A DNA stretch of 64,000 bases from an uncultured Ferrimonas sp. Its GTDB lineage: Bacteria > Pseudomonadota > Gammaproteobacteria > Enterobacterales > Shewanellaceae. The number at the start of each line of letters is the position of its first letter. The stretch's first letter is position 1. The stretch spans positions 91,533 through 155,532 of the forward strand of contig NZ_CANLCI010000003.1 of NCBI RefSeq assembly GCF_947489035.1, in the 5' to 3' direction. This document shows positions 41,168 through 51,271 of the stretch, piece after piece. The notes under the pieces were generated by a model, which made no database searches, was not told where the DNA came from, and saw only the letters and a list, made by a program, of their open reading frames with translations. The position numbers were made by a program, and so were the translations under genes.

Positions 41168-42976
41168 TTATTTCAACAGCGCTGATGCGCCGATCCCTGG
41201 GCTGGCCAGCATGGTACGGAACTGACTGAACAGATCGCGGCCAGTACCAAAATCATTTGTGCTTAGATCCGGTTTCACTGCCTGACGTTGAGCCAGTTGT
41301 TGTTCGTCCACCAACAGGCTGATTTCGCCCGTGGTGGCGTCAACGCGGATCATGTCGCCTGGTTGTACCTTAGCCAGCAAGCCACCATTGAGTGCTTCTG
41401 GGCTAATGTGAATGGCCGCAGGCACCTTACCGGAAGCGCCCGACATGCGGCCATCGGTAACCAGGGCGACTTTAAAGCCGCGATCTTGCAATACCGCCAG
41501 TGGTGGCGTGAGTTTATGCAGCTCTGGCATGCCGTTGGCTTGAGGCCCTTGGTAACGCACCACAACCACACAGTCCTTATCCAGCTCACCCGCTTTAAAG
41601 GCGCCGTCTAAGGCGTATTGATCTTCAAACACCACCGCTGGCGCTTCAATAATTTGATGTTCCGGCGCGACTGCAGAAACCTTCATTACCGCGCTGCCCA
41701 AGTTTCCTTGCAGCAATTGCATGCCGCCAGTCGCTTGGAATGGGTTATCAATGGCGCGCAATACTTCGTCGTCGCCAGATTGTTGCGGGCCAGCAAGCCA
41801 TTGCAATTCACCCTCAACCAGAGCTGGGGTTTGGCAGTACAGATCCAGCCCTTCCCCTGCCACAGTCTGTACATCGTTATGGATCAAGCCACCGTCACGC
41901 AGCTGTGCCATCAAGAACGCCATACCACCTGCTTGGTGGAAATGGTTGATGTCGGCCTGACCATTCGGGTAAACCCGCGCTAACAATGGTGTGGCTTGCG
42001 ACAGCTCAGCAAAATCTTGCCAATCAACAATGATCCCAGCCGCGCGAGCCATGGCAACCAAGTGCATGGTCAGGTTGGTTGAACCGCCAGTAGCCAGCAA
42101 TGCAACGATGCCGTTAACCACGTTCTTTTCGCTGTAGATGTCAGCCAAACGGCCCTGCTTCTGCTGTGCCAAACGACACACTTGTTTGGCAGCCGCGTCG
42201 GTCAAGGCCGTACGCAGTGGATCGTTCGGTGCCACAAAGGAGGAGCCAGGCAACTGCAGACCCATCGCTTCAATCACCAGCTGGTTCGAGTTCGCGGTAC
42301 CGTAAAAAGTACAGGTGCCTGGGCTGTGGTACGACGCCGATTCCGCTTCTAACAAGGCATCGTCAGACACTTCGCCTTTGGCGTATTGCTGACGCACCGC
42401 GGCTTTTTCTTTATTAGGCAAGCCCGATGGCATTGGCCCTGCTGGCACAAACAGCGTTGGCAGATGACCAAAGCTTAGTGCGCCCATGGTTAAGCCTGGA
42501 ACGATCTTGTCACAGATCCCCAACAGCAAGGTGCCGTCAAACATGTTGTGAGACAGGCCAACCGCCGTCGCCATGGCGATCACTTCACGGCTCATTAGGC
42601 TGAGTTCCATGCCTGGCTGGCCTTGGGTTACCCCATCACACATCGCCGGCACGCCACCGGCCACCTGTGCCACGCTGCCCACTTCACGACAAGAGGCTTT
42701 AATCGCATCAGGGTACGTGGCGTAAGGCTGGTGCGCCGACAACATGTCGTTGTAGGCGGTGATGATGCCCACATTGGATTTATTCAGTTGTTTCAGATCT
42801 TGCTTATCAGCACCAACACAGCCAGCAAAGCCGTGAGCCAAGTTACTGCAAGAAAGTTGACCACGCAGTGGCCCTTTGGCCTGCTGCTGATCCATACGTG
42901 CTAGGTATTCCGCTCGAGTCGCTTTACTGCGCTCAATAATGCGGTTAGTTACCTTCGCAATGGTTGGGTTCATCAT
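41168..42976 (-). CDS. edd: Phosphogluconate dehydratase
   Basis: 602-residue IlvD/Edd-family dehydratase with an iron-sulfur cluster. Seen are [18 protein letters not shown], the cluster cysteines in [13 protein letters not shown] and GICDKIVPG, and [18 protein letters not shown] near the C-terminus. Converts 6-phosphogluconate to KDPG. The first ATG (42976) overlaps the pgl stop by one base; the next ATG is directly after it and either could start the protein. Confidence 0.97.
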   Translation of the reverse strand: MMNPTIAKVTNRIIERSKATRAEYLARMDQQQAKGPLRGQLSCSNLAHGFAGCVGADKQDLKQLNKSNVGIITAYNDMLSAHQPYATYPDAIKASCREVGSVAQVAGGVPAMCDGVTQGQPGMELSLMSREVIAMATAVGLSHNMFDGTLLLGICDKIVPGLTMGALSFGHLPTLFVPAGPMPSGLPNKEKAAVRQQYAKGEVSDDALLEAESASYHSPGTCTFYGTANSNQLVIEAMGLQLPGSSFVAPNDPLRTALTDAAAKQVCRLAQQKQGRLADIYSEKNVVNGIVALLATGGSTNLTMHLVAMARAAGIIVDWQDFAELSQATPLLARVYPNGQADINHFHQAGGMAFLMAQLRDGGLIHNDVQTVAGEGLDLYCQTPALVEGELQWLAGPQQSGDDEVLRAIDNPFQATGGMQLLQGNLGSAVMKVSAVAPEHQIIEAPAVVFEDQYALDGAFKAGELDKDCVVVVRYQGPQANGMPELHKLTPPLAVLQDRGFKVALVTDGRMSGASGKVPAAIHISPEALNGGLLAKVQPGDMIRVDATTGEISLLVDEQQLAQRQAVKPDLSTNDFGTGRDLFSQFRTMLASPGIGASALLK

Positions 42977-43683
42977 TACTGTTCACTCCAATAAACATCA
43001 ACCGGGGTGCGATGTTGATCTAAGAAAGCACGAATAGGCATCGCTTTGATGTCGCGGCTGGATAACGCTTGGTCAAGCACCTGCTTTTTGCTGGCACCCG
43101 CAATATGCAGGTAGATCTGACGAGCATTAAGCAACGCTTTTAAGCTGAATGAGATGCGCGCATGGGGGGCGGTGGTTGGCTGCATTGGCACCAGCAGTTG
43201 CTCACTGCTGAGGCCATTATCCAGTTCAGCGGCACAGGGGAATAACGACGCCGTGTGACCATCGTTACCCATGCCTAATATCACCACATCAAACGGCTTT
43301 GGCATGTGCGCTAAGCGCTCAGTGGCCATTCCGATCCCTTCGGCTGGGGTGGCGTGCATTGTCACTAAACCACAAAAATGGGCTGAAGCTGCTTTGCCTT
43401 GCAGCAAATGATTCCGCACTAGACGTTCATTGCTTTCGGCATCATCAACCGGCAGCCAGCGCTCATCGGCAAGAGAAACACTGACTTCCGCCCACTCAAT
43501 GCCAATGTCGCTGAGCTTACGAAACAGCGGCAGTGGGGTACTGCCTCCGCTTACAATCAGCGAAGCGCGGCCGCGCTCATCAATGGCGTGTTGTAACTGT
43601 TGGGCAATCTTGTCGGCCAGTTTCTCGACCAAGGCGTCGCCATTGGCAAAGGATTTAAATACTGGCATCGCAATTGTGCTCAT
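42976..43683 (-). CDS. pgl: 6-phosphogluconolactonase
   Basis: 235-residue SugarP isomerase-fold enzyme of the DevB type. Motifs are LIVSGGSTPLPLFRKL near residue 45 and VVILGMGNDGHTASLFP near 145. Start at 43683 (MSTIAMPVFK) is preceded by GGAGGAG; the zwf stop is three bases further up. Hydrolyses 6-phosphogluconolactone, linking Zwf and Edd. Confidence 0.95.
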   Translation of the reverse strand: MSTIAMPVFKSFANGDALVEKLADKIAQQLQHAIDERGRASLIVSGGSTPLPLFRKLSDIGIEWAEVSVSLADERWLPVDDAESNERLVRNHLLQGKAASAHFCGLVTMHATPAEGIGMATERLAHMPKPFDVVILGMGNDGHTASLFPCAAELDNGLSSEQLLVPMQPTTAPHARISFSLKALLNARQIYLHIAGASKKQVLDQALSSRDIKAMPIRAFLDQHRTPVDVYWSEQ

Positions 43684-43685
43684 GA

Positions 43686-45158
43686 TTACTCCTCCCAAGA
43701 ACGGCCGTCACGGGTGATCAACGCCACCGAGGCCACTGGCCCCCACGTGCCGGCAGGGTAGTTCTTTGGTGCTTCAGTTGTGTGCTGCCAAGCATTGATG
43801 ATCGAATCACACCAAGTCCATGCGTGTTCCACTTCATCGCGGCGCACAAACAGCGCCTGATTGCCCAGCATACATTCCAGCAACAGTCGCTCGTAAGCAT
43901 CAGCAATACGGGCATTTTTGAAGGTGTCGCTAAAGGACAGATCCAACTTGGTGGTTTGCAAACGGGTGGTTTGATCTAGCCCTGGCACCTTGTTCATCAT
44001 CTGGATCTCAACCCCTTCATGCGGTTGCAGACGAATGGTTAATTTATTCGGTGGCAGTTGGCGGTAGGAATCACGGTACAGGTTGTGCGGTGGGTTTTTA
44101 AAGTGCACCACAATTTCGGAATGCTTTGTTGGCATCCGCTTACCGGTACGCAGGTAAAACGGCACGCCGGCCCAGCGCCAGTTATCGATATCAACGCGCA
44201 GCGCCACGAAGGTTTCGGTGTTTGAGCCGCAGTTTGCGTCTTGCTCATCCAAGTAACCCGGCACCTGGCCGCCTTTAAGGTAGCCGCCTGTGTATTGGCC
44301 GCGCACACTGGTGTCGTAGATGTTCTCTTGGTTAATTGGGCGCAGTGACTTAAGCACTTTTACCTTTTCATCGCGGATCGAATCGGCTTTTAAGTTAACC
44401 GGTGGATCCATCGCAACCAGTGCTAAGACTTGCAACAGGTGGTTTTGCACCATGTCGCGCATCTGCCCTGCTTCATCGAAATAGCCCCAACGACCTTCAA
44501 TGCCCACTTCTTCGGCAACCGTGATCTGCACATGATCAATCGTCCGGTTATCCCACTTCGAGGCGAAGAGCGAGTTAGCGAAGCGCAGCGCAATCAGGTT
44601 TTGTACCGTTTCTTTACCTAAGTAGTGGTCGATACGGTAGATTTGGTTCTCGTTGAAGAATTCAGCAACTTGGTTGTTGATAACCTGACTGGATTTCAGA
44701 TCGGAGCCAATTGGCTTTTCCAGTACCACTCGGGTATCTATTTTGATCAGTTGGTTGCTATGCAGGCAGCGACAAATGTCACCATAGATAGAAGGCGGCG
44801 TGGCGAAGTAGTTCACCATCACGTTGTCTGCATTTAAGTGGTTGGCCAGATCTGCGTAGCCAGCGGCATCAGTGAAGTCGGTGCCGTAATAGAAGAGTCG
44901 TTCGCTGAAGGTGTCCCAGCTGTCGGGATCAAGAGGCTCTTTTAAGAAGGTAGATAATGCTTCTTTTACTAAGTTGATGTACTCATCTTGGCTCAACTGC
45001 TGGCGTGCAATGCCAACGATGCGTGTTGATTGATGCAGTAGACCCGCTCGGTCTAGTTGGTAGAGTGCCGGTAATAGCTTGCGACGCGCCAGATCACCTC
45101 TGGTGCCAAATAAGACAAAATCACAAGGTTTGTCGGATAGATCGGAAATAGTTGCCAC
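43686..45158 (-). CDS. zwf: Glucose-6-phosphate dehydrogenase
   Basis: 490-residue enzyme oxidising glucose-6-phosphate with NADP. The dinucleotide site is FGTRGDLARRKLLPAL near residue 17, and the substrate motif is RIDHYLGKETVQN near 175. First gene of zwf-pgl-edd-eda, with all genes closely spaced or overlapping. HexR operator at its promoter. Confidence 0.97.
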   Translation of the reverse strand: MATISDLSDKPCDFVLFGTRGDLARRKLLPALYQLDRAGLLHQSTRIVGIARQQLSQDEYINLVKEALSTFLKEPLDPDSWDTFSERLFYYGTDFTDAAGYADLANHLNADNVMVNYFATPPSIYGDICRCLHSNQLIKIDTRVVLEKPIGSDLKSSQVINNQVAEFFNENQIYRIDHYLGKETVQNLIALRFANSLFASKWDNRTIDHVQITVAEEVGIEGRWGYFDEAGQMRDMVQNHLLQVLALVAMDPPVNLKADSIRDEKVKVLKSLRPINQENIYDTSVRGQYTGGYLKGGQVPGYLDEQDANCGSNTETFVALRVDIDNWRWAGVPFYLRTGKRMPTKHSEIVVHFKNPPHNLYRDSYRQLPPNKLTIRLQPHEGVEIQMMNKVPGLDQTTRLQTTKLDLSFSDTFKNARIADAYERLLLECMLGNQALFVRRDEVEHAWTWCDSIINAWQHTTEAPKNYPAGTWGPVASVALITRDGRSWEE

Positions 45159-45192
45159 TGCCCTCTCCTTAACGGAACATTTCAGCTGCCGA

Positions 45193-45207
45193 TGTAATTT
45201 AACTACA
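45193..45207. promoter_or_regulatory. HexR operator at zwf
   Basis: TGTAATTTAACTACA fits the HexR consensus exactly. It lies 35 bases upstream of zwf, directly downstream of the -10, in the zwf-hexR divergent gap, so HexR may control both. Confidence 0.87.
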
Positions 45208-45235
45208 TTTAAATGAAAAACAGGCCATGAAGCAA
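45207..45235 (-). promoter_or_regulatory. zwf: zwf promoter
   Basis: On the minus strand TTGCTT, 17 bases, TTAAAT. The HexR palindrome touches the -10. Confidence 0.55.
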
Positions 45236-45404
45236 GGCTTTATCCGCCGGTTTACTAGCAAACTTTCAGGTTTGTTTGTAAGATACTCACATCAAAAGCG
45301 TTTCTACGCTGTTGCGCAACCTAGTCTGGGATGATTATAGCGAGTGCACTCCTACATGCAGTTGTGTCATCTACGGAAATTATTGAATCTGAGTCACTAT
45401 AAAT

Positions 45405-46259
45405 ATGAATACAATCGACAAAATTCAAAAGAACCTAGCTAACTTCAGCAAGTCTGAGCGTAAGGTAGCTGAAGTGATTCTGGCAGAGCCGCAGATCGCG
45501 ATTCAATCCAGCATTGCCACGCTCGCCAAAATGGCTGACGTTAGTGAACCTACGGTTAACCGCTTCTGCCGCCGCCTTGATACCAAGGGCTTTCCCGATT
45601 TCAAACTGCATCTCGCCCAAAGCCTCGCCAACGGCACCCCTTATGTTTCTCGCCACGTAGAATCAAGCGACAGCCCAGAGTCCTATACCAGCAAGATTTT
45701 TGAATCATCAATGGCCGCGCTGGACTCAGCCAAGCAATCGATTGATGCTCAAGTCGTCAATCGTGCAGTAGATCTTTTAACCCAAGGAAAACAGATCTAC
45801 TTCTTTGGTTTAGGTGCGTCTTCGGCCGTTGCACACGATGCGCAGAATAAGTTTTTCCGTTTCAACGTACCGGTCATGTGTTTTGACGATGCGCTGATGA
45901 TGCGCATGAGCTGCATCAACGCCAGTGAAGGTACAGTTGTAGTGCTGATCTCTCATACCGGCCGTACCAAAACCTTAGTTGAAGTGGCTAAGCTGGCACG
46001 AGAAAACCACGCTCACGTGATTGCCATTACCAGCAAAGACAGCCCACTGGCTCGTGAAGCCTCGGTTGCATTGACCATGGATGTACCGGAAGACACCGAC
46101 TTATACATGCCAATGGCATCGCGTTTGGCACAGATGGTGGCCATTGATGTTTTAGCCACCGGTTTTACACTCCGCAGAGGCATCCGCTTCCGAGATAATC
46201 TCAAACGCGTTAAAGAAGCGTTACGTGAATCACGTTTCGAGAAAAATTCCTCCTTATAA
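45405..46259 (+). CDS. hexR: HexR, RpiR-family transcription regulator
   Basis: 284 residues: N-terminal helix-turn-helix (SIATLAKMADVSEPTVNRFCRRLDTKGFPDF, residues about 35-65) and C-terminal SIS sugar-phosphate domain (IYFFGLGASSAVAHDA, LISHTGRTKTLVEVAKLA). HexR senses KDPG and represses or activates central carbon genes. Divergent from zwf with exact operators at zwf and gapA, so the assignment is firm. Confidence 0.95.
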   Translation: MNTIDKIQKNLANFSKSERKVAEVILAEPQIAIQSSIATLAKMADVSEPTVNRFCRRLDTKGFPDFKLHLAQSLANGTPYVSRHVESSDSPESYTSKIFESSMAALDSAKQSIDAQVVNRAVDLLTQGKQIYFFGLGASSAVAHDAQNKFFRFNVPVMCFDDALMMRMSCINASEGTVVVLISHTGRTKTLVEVAKLARENHAHVIAITSKDSPLAREASVALTMDVPEDTDLYMPMASRLAQMVAIDVLATGFTLRRGIRFRDNLKRVKEALRESRFEKNSSL

Positions 46260-46374
46260 TCAATTCCAAATGGCGGCAATTCTCATTGCCGCCCCATCGC
46301 TCAGCTAAGCCAACTAAAATAACTCAAACGACAAGCTCTGAACTTAAAGAGCACGGCGGCTGACACTAACAGGT

Positions 46375-46389
46375 TGTAGTTTTTTTTCA
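46375..46389. promoter_or_regulatory. Degenerate HexR-like site upstream of pyk
   Basis: TGTAGTTTTTTTTCA keeps the left half TGTAGT and a trailing CA; two consensus positions are lost. It is 57 bases before the pyk ATG. HexR control of pykA is known in Shewanella. Confidence 0.45.
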
Positions 46390-46445
46390 TTTTCGAACTT
46401 TTAATTCAACTTTAGTCCAGTTGACACGGTAAAACGGAGAGCAAC

Positions 46446-47882
46446 ATGCTTAGAAGAACCAAAATCGTCACCACTTTAGGTCCTGCGACCGATCGCGACG
46501 GTAATCTGGAAAAAATTATTTTGGCTGGCGCCAACGTGGTACGGATGAACTTCTCCCACGGTAGCCCAGAAGATCACGTGGCTCGCGCAACTCACGTACG
46601 TGAACTTGCGAAGAAACACGGCAAGCACGTTGCTATTTTGGGTGATTTGCAGGGTCCTAAGATCCGCGTTTCTACTTTCAAAGACGGCAAAATCCAACTG
46701 GCCATCGGCGACAAGTTCCTGCTGGATTCTGATTTAGGCAAAGGCGAAGGCGATCAAGACCAAGTGGGTCTGGATTACAAAGAGCTGCCTAAAGACGTAG
46801 TACCAGGTGACATCCTGATGTTGGATGACGGTCGCGTGCAGTTGCGCGTTCTGTCTGTAGACGGCAACAAGGTTTACACCGAAGTGACCGTTGGTGGTCC
46901 ACTGTCTAACAACAAAGGCATCAACAAGCTGGGCGGCGGTTTGTCTGCCCCTGCGCTGACCGAGAAAGACAAAGCGGACATCATTACCGCTGCCGCAATC
47001 AAGTGTGATTACTTGGCTGTCTCTTTCCCACGTACCGGTGCTGATCTGGATTACGCTCGCGAACTGGCGGCTCAAGCTGGCCTGCACGCAGGCATCGTTG
47101 CCAAAGTCGAGCGCGCTGAAGCCGTTGCTGACCAAGATGCAATGGATGATGTGATCAAAGCCTCTGACGTAGTAATGGTTGCCCGTGGTGACTTAGGCGT
47201 TGAGATTGGCGATCCAGAACTGGTTGGCGTACAGAAGAAACTGATCTCTCGCTCTCGTCAGCTGAACAAAGTTGTGATCACTGCAACTCAGATGATGGAG
47301 ACCATGATCTCCTCTCCAATGCCAACTCGTGCTGAAGTTATGGACGTAGCGAACGCCGTGCTTGATGGCACTGACGCGGTTATGCTGTCTGCTGAAACTG
47401 CGGCTGGTGACTTCCCAGAAGAAACCGTACTGGCAATGTCTAAGGTATGTTTGGGCGCCGAAAAGCACCCTAGCGTTACTGTGTCTAAGCACCGTTTGGA
47501 TGAATCCTTCAACGGCAGCGAAGAAACCATTGCGATGGCGACCATGTACGCCGCTAACCACCTGCCAGGTGTGAAGGCGATTGTTGCTCTGACTGAATCC
47601 GGTACTACCCCGAAACTGATGAGCCGCATCACCTCTAACCTGCCAATCGTTGCATTGGCTCGTCACGACGAAGCTCTGGCTCGTTTGGCACTGGTTCGTG
47701 GCGTGCAGCCAGTACACTTTGACTCTACCGCTTTCGGCGCTGAAACTCTGGTTTCTGCCGCTCTGGAAAGCGTGAAAGCAACGGGTGTGGTTGCCAGTGG
47801 TGATCTGGTTATCGTTACTATGGGCGATACCATGGAAACCGTTGGTGGCACCAACACCTGTAAGATCGTTACCGTTGCTTAA
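46446..47882 (+). CDS. pykA: Pyruvate kinase
   Basis: 478-residue PykA-type enzyme making pyruvate and ATP from PEP. Motifs are [14 protein letters not shown] at the start, [13 protein letters not shown] near residue 34, [12 protein letters not shown] near 246 and the active-site region [19 protein letters not shown] near 280. Downstream of hexR; ends at a strong terminator that also marks the edge of the accessory locus. Confidence 0.96.
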   Translation: MLRRTKIVTTLGPATDRDGNLEKIILAGANVVRMNFSHGSPEDHVARATHVRELAKKHGKHVAILGDLQGPKIRVSTFKDGKIQLAIGDKFLLDSDLGKGEGDQDQVGLDYKELPKDVVPGDILMLDDGRVQLRVLSVDGNKVYTEVTVGGPLSNNKGINKLGGGLSAPALTEKDKADIITAAAIKCDYLAVSFPRTGADLDYARELAAQAGLHAGIVAKVERAEAVADQDAMDDVIKASDVVMVARGDLGVEIGDPELVGVQKKLISRSRQLNKVVITATQMMETMISSPMPTRAEVMDVANAVLDGTDAVMLSAETAAGDFPEETVLAMSKVCLGAEKHPSVTVSKHRLDESFNGSEETIAMATMYAANHLPGVKAIVALTESGTTPKLMSRITSNLPIVALARHDEALARLALVRGVQPVHFDSTAFGAETLVSAALESVKATGVVASGDLVIVTMGDTMETVGGTNTCKIVTVA

Positions 47883-47896
47883 TTGCTTCGCTAACT

Positions 47897-47926
47897 AAAA
47901 AAGCCCGCAGCTGCGGGCTTTTTTGT
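47897..47926 (+). terminator. Terminator after pykA, bidirectional
   Basis: Stem AAGCCCGCAG/CTGCGGGCTT with A-rich and T-rich flanks; also serves the minus-strand GT2 gene. Confidence 0.92.
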
Positions 47927-47935
47927 ATCCAGAAT

Positions 47936-49210
47936 TTAGCACTTTACCGTTTGCCTGAGCCGATTTGTGGGCTGGGCAGACTCCGCTAATCGCTCCGGCT
48001 GGAACTCGTTGCTTTGCAGCACTTGCGTTAACGTGTACTTCGCAAGCTGTGGCTCCAGTGTGGTGAGCATCTGCTGCCAACCCTCTTCATCCATGGTACT
48101 GATCAAGCTGGCGTAACCACTGGCCTTTTCGTTCAGCTCTAAATAGTTGTGATACATAATCACAATGGCCTTAAGCATATTCAGATAGGGGCCAATATCT
48201 GTTGTGGTCGATAGCGCATCCGAATCGATCCACCCTACTGCCACCTTGCTGATCCTGCCGGGGTTGGCTAATTCTCCTTTCAACAACAGTTCGATATCAA
48301 AGGCGAATTTGTTTTCAACTCGGTTGAACAACACCTCTGCCAGTACGCTGGCCCGAAACGCTTTAAAACCACACTGGGTATCCACCAAGAAAGACAGTTG
48401 TGGGATCAGCTGACGCCATAGGTAGATAAACAACTTACCCCGCTCATTACGGGTGCCTTGCTTTAACACCACCGAGTGAGGTTCACGGCGCGAGCCACAG
48501 CTTATGTCTGCCACCCCATTAGCGATGGGTTCGATCAACAACCCAACCTGCCCTAAGTGCGTGGATAAATCCGCATCGGTAAAACACACATAATGGTTGT
48601 CACTGCGATTGCGCTTAGCCGCCAAGGATAAACCGTAAGCAATGGATCCACCCTTCTGACTGTCACTGTCGTCCTTCATCCCTTCGCAAACCAAAGCGTT
48701 TGCGGCGATTCCATCGGCTAATTTATGAATGCGGATCTGCTTAGTCAGCCCCATTTGCGCCACAATTTGTTGCGCCATCTCGCCGCTGCCATTCGGACAA
48801 CCGTCATCAACGATCTCCAGATACCAACTCAGGTGGGGTAAGCCCGCCAGCAACCAGTCTAACTGCTCCACCTTACGCCGAATAAAGTCTTCTCCGTGGG
48901 GGTGTTCACTGGGGCGTTGCATCCGTTCTGTTTCGCCGTACATGGCAAACACCACTGAGATTTCACTCGGGGTTGTGATCGCCTCTACGCAACGGCGTGA
49001 TGCCGCCAACTTAATGGCTATCTGCATTCCTAAATGATTATGCCAGCGGGGATCCACCTCCTTCTGACGGAGCTCAAACAGGGAATGCTGCTCTGATAAA
49101 AGCTGATCTGCCATCTCAGTAACGCGCTGCAAATCGCTCCCGCTGGTCAAATCCAAACTCGTTTCAAGCATTTTATTCTGCTGAATTAGTTGGTTAAGCA
49201 AGTTTTCCAT
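47936..49210 (-). CDS. GT2-family glycosyltransferase, DPM1/GtrB-like
   Basis: 424 residues from an ATG with GAGGT nine bases upstream; a further ATG at 49228 has no ribosome site. The first 75 residues form a helical extension, then a GT-A fold: VVFAMYGETERMQ, LEIVDDGCPNGSG (first Asp pair), and CFTDADLSTHLGQVG carrying the DxD-like metal site near residue 220. The CGSRREPHS and DTQCGFKAFRA motifs recall dolichol/undecaprenyl-phosphate sugar transferases. No TM helices. First gene of the surface-polysaccharide region; acceptor and sugar unknown. Confidence 0.8.
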   Translation of the reverse strand: MENLLNQLIQQNKMLETSLDLTSGSDLQRVTEMADQLLSEQHSLFELRQKEVDPRWHNHLGMQIAIKLAASRRCVEAITTPSEISVVFAMYGETERMQRPSEHPHGEDFIRRKVEQLDWLLAGLPHLSWYLEIVDDGCPNGSGEMAQQIVAQMGLTKQIRIHKLADGIAANALVCEGMKDDSDSQKGGSIAYGLSLAAKRNRSDNHYVCFTDADLSTHLGQVGLLIEPIANGVADISCGSRREPHSVVLKQGTRNERGKLFIYLWRQLIPQLSFLVDTQCGFKAFRASVLAEVLFNRVENKFAFDIELLLKGELANPGRISKVAVGWIDSDALSTTTDIGPYLNMLKAIVIMYHNYLELNEKASGYASLISTMDEEGWQQMLTTLEPQLAKYTLTQVLQSNEFQPERLAESAQPTNRLRQTVKC

Positions 49211-49328
49211 AACTGCGACCTCGGTCATCCATGAAGATATCGACTAATATCAACGCTAGGCCACAATAAATTTTTTCGCCAAGGACATCGTCATTTTAAC
49301 CATTAACGATCACTCCCAAAGGAACTGG

Positions 49329-50327
49329 GTGCCAACAGTTATCAGCTTGTTGTTGTTGGCTTTTCATCACAATCCCGTGCTTGGATCGGAATCAAAATAT
49401 TATCGTAGCAGTGCCGAGCGGGCGCCGAAGCAAGACAGCAGCGTGATCCGCAAGCGCAGTAAACGAACCACGTTATCGCGCACAACCGACACCAGTGAAG
49501 CCGAGCTGATTTGGAATGGCGTATCCAGCTCTTTTGATGTGCCATTGGGGGATCTAGTGGAACATGATGGGCCTTGGTATCAGGGGTTTTCTGGCAGTTT
49601 CGCGCTTAACTATCCACTGCGCGAAAGTGTGATTGCCGCCAACCCAGACAACAACGTTGGCGGAGTTGAGGGGATCAACAAGAACTTGTCGGCCACAATC
49701 AAATACAATCCCATAGGCAATTGGTTTGCCACCGTAACCCTTTCCCATTATCTCAGCGGCGATCTTCAGCAACCTTGGGAACCCGATTACACCTATGTGT
49801 TTGGTTACAGTGATTGGCGGCCATACACTCTTAGCCTGCTTTATTCTAACTACGGTGGTAACCGTTTTAGCCCCGAAGATGGCGAAAAGTCGACTCACTT
49901 TAATCGAGGCACGTGGAGCCTCGGTTGGAAGTTTCCGGTCGCGCAATCGTGGATCAACTGGGCATCGGCGTTTGATGATGCATCAATGGGCTGTGATCTG
50001 AATTACAACTACACCCCTGAGTTCTTCGATCTCGCCAGCTCGGAATATCTGGCTGGCCATCAAAGTGTGCAGCTTGGGTGTAAGTACACCATTACCGGCA
50101 ACTGGTACGTTAACTGGGCGATGTTCTATTACCCCGATGATGCGCAGAAGCAGCCGTGGAATCCGGATTTCACTTACGGTTTTGGCTACTTTGATTGGCG
50201 TCCGGGCACCTTCACGCTGCAGTACAACAACTATTCCGGCAATCGCTTTCCGTGGAATCCCGATTCACCAGGTACAGGGCGCTTTAAAGATGGTGCTTTG
50301 ATGCTCGCTTGGTCCTGGGCGTTTTAA
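49329..50327 (+). CDS. Outer-membrane beta-barrel candidate with internal repeat
   Basis: 332 residues from a GTG with AAGGA six bases upstream. Signal peptide MPTVISLLLLAFHHNPVLG, then aromatic-rich alternating strands, ending LAWSWAF with a terminal Phe as in BAM substrates. A repeated block is visible: QPWEPDYTYVFGYSDWRP with NYGGNRF, and QPWNPDFTYGFGYFDWRP with NYSGNRF about 120 residues later, so the barrel likely arose by duplication. No family recognised. It could be the polymer exit channel or a surface anchor. Its 3' end overlaps the convergent PEGA gene by 63 bases. Confidence 0.7.
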   Translation: MPTVISLLLLAFHHNPVLGSESKYYRSSAERAPKQDSSVIRKRSKRTTLSRTTDTSEAELIWNGVSSSFDVPLGDLVEHDGPWYQGFSGSFALNYPLRESVIAANPDNNVGGVEGINKNLSATIKYNPIGNWFATVTLSHYLSGDLQQPWEPDYTYVFGYSDWRPYTLSLLYSNYGGNRFSPEDGEKSTHFNRGTWSLGWKFPVAQSWINWASAFDDASMGCDLNYNYTPEFFDLASSEYLAGHQSVQLGCKYTITGNWYVNWAMFYYPDDAQKQPWNPDFTYGFGYFDWRPGTFTLQYNNYSGNRFPWNPDSPGTGRFKDGALMLAWSWAF

Positions 50328-51143
50328 ACTCAGGTCATCCGCCAGCGACACACAGTAACGATTGTGTTTGGGCAAAAGCTGTACCCAGCGATTAATGGTG
50401 TCAAAACCCGGCGCCGAAACCCGTAGCAGGTACTTCCCTTCCGGTAGACTGATCCCCTGCGTGTAACGATCGCGAATGTTCAGTACCTCCACCTTGGCAT
50501 TCGCTGGCAAGGTATCCACAAATAAGCCCACCAAATCTGCGCTTAGGGGCTCCGATGCTGGGCTCAATTGAGCACTTTTCACCGCCAGCAACTGCATCTT
50601 CTGTTGTGCCAATTGCTGGGTTTGCAGATCAACACGCTGCTGTAACAAGGTTAATTGCAAGGCCAGGTCTTCCATCATCAATTCCAGTGATGACAACTGC
50701 TGCTGTTGCTTACGGGTCATGCCCTTGCTGGTTTTACCACTCCGCTGTGGTCGTACTGGCGTTGGTTGCTGCTCTAAAACCATGGATGCCAGCTGAGCCA
50801 TGCCTAGCTCGCCTTTACTGGCAATTAATGTCAGTTGGGCCAAATACAGCTGATGCAAACCTTGCTGATCAAAGTCGGTGGTTAAGCGTCGTTGCTGTTG
50901 CCAGTACTCCAATAGCGCTAACTGCCCCTGGAACCACTGGCGTTGATTAACTTCCGTTGTGGCTGCCGCGCTTTGCCACGCGTCAATCAATTGCCACGCT
51001 TGTTGTTGTTGCGCCAATCGTTGCTGCATATGGGCAACGCGCCGCTGATCTTGTTTTAACTGACTTGCGACAAACCAAAGGATTGCAATTAGCACCGTCC
51101 ATACGCCAATTCGCACCCAAAACTTGCGATTTACACCCACCAT
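50265..51143 (-). CDS. Membrane-anchored coiled-coil protein with PEGA domain
   Basis: 292 residues. One N-terminal TM helix (RIGVWTVLIAILWFVASQL), a long Gln-rich periplasmic coiled coil (about residues 33-190), then a PEGA-like domain near residues 205-260 (VDTLPANAKVEVLN, LPEGKYLLRVSAPGF). PEGA domains are often in envelope proteins that contact carbohydrate. The last 20 residues are encoded antisense to the barrel gene end. Role unknown; a periplasmic scaffold is inferred. Confidence 0.72.
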   Translation of the reverse strand: MVGVNRKFWVRIGVWTVLIAILWFVASQLKQDQRRVAHMQQRLAQQQQAWQLIDAWQSAAATTEVNQRQWFQGQLALLEYWQQQRRLTTDFDQQGLHQLYLAQLTLIASKGELGMAQLASMVLEQQPTPVRPQRSGKTSKGMTRKQQQQLSSLELMMEDLALQLTLLQQRVDLQTQQLAQQKMQLLAVKSAQLSPASEPLSADLVGLFVDTLPANAKVEVLNIRDRYTQGISLPEGKYLLRVSAPGFDTINRWVQLLPKHNRYCVSLADDLSLKRPGPSEHQSTIFKAPCTW

Positions 51144-51271
51144 AATCGCCTCTTAGCCATCCATTGCCTGTTTATTGTAGGACACTCAGGTCGATTATTT
51201 GCCGGATAAAACAATGTCAACTAGCGTTAGAGTTATCACAGCCTGATGTGCTTTAGGAAACGGATTTCCCA

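Noticed and set aside
47193..47717. 174-codon minus-strand frame opposite pykA
   Set aside because: Shadow frame; pykA is full length and conserved.
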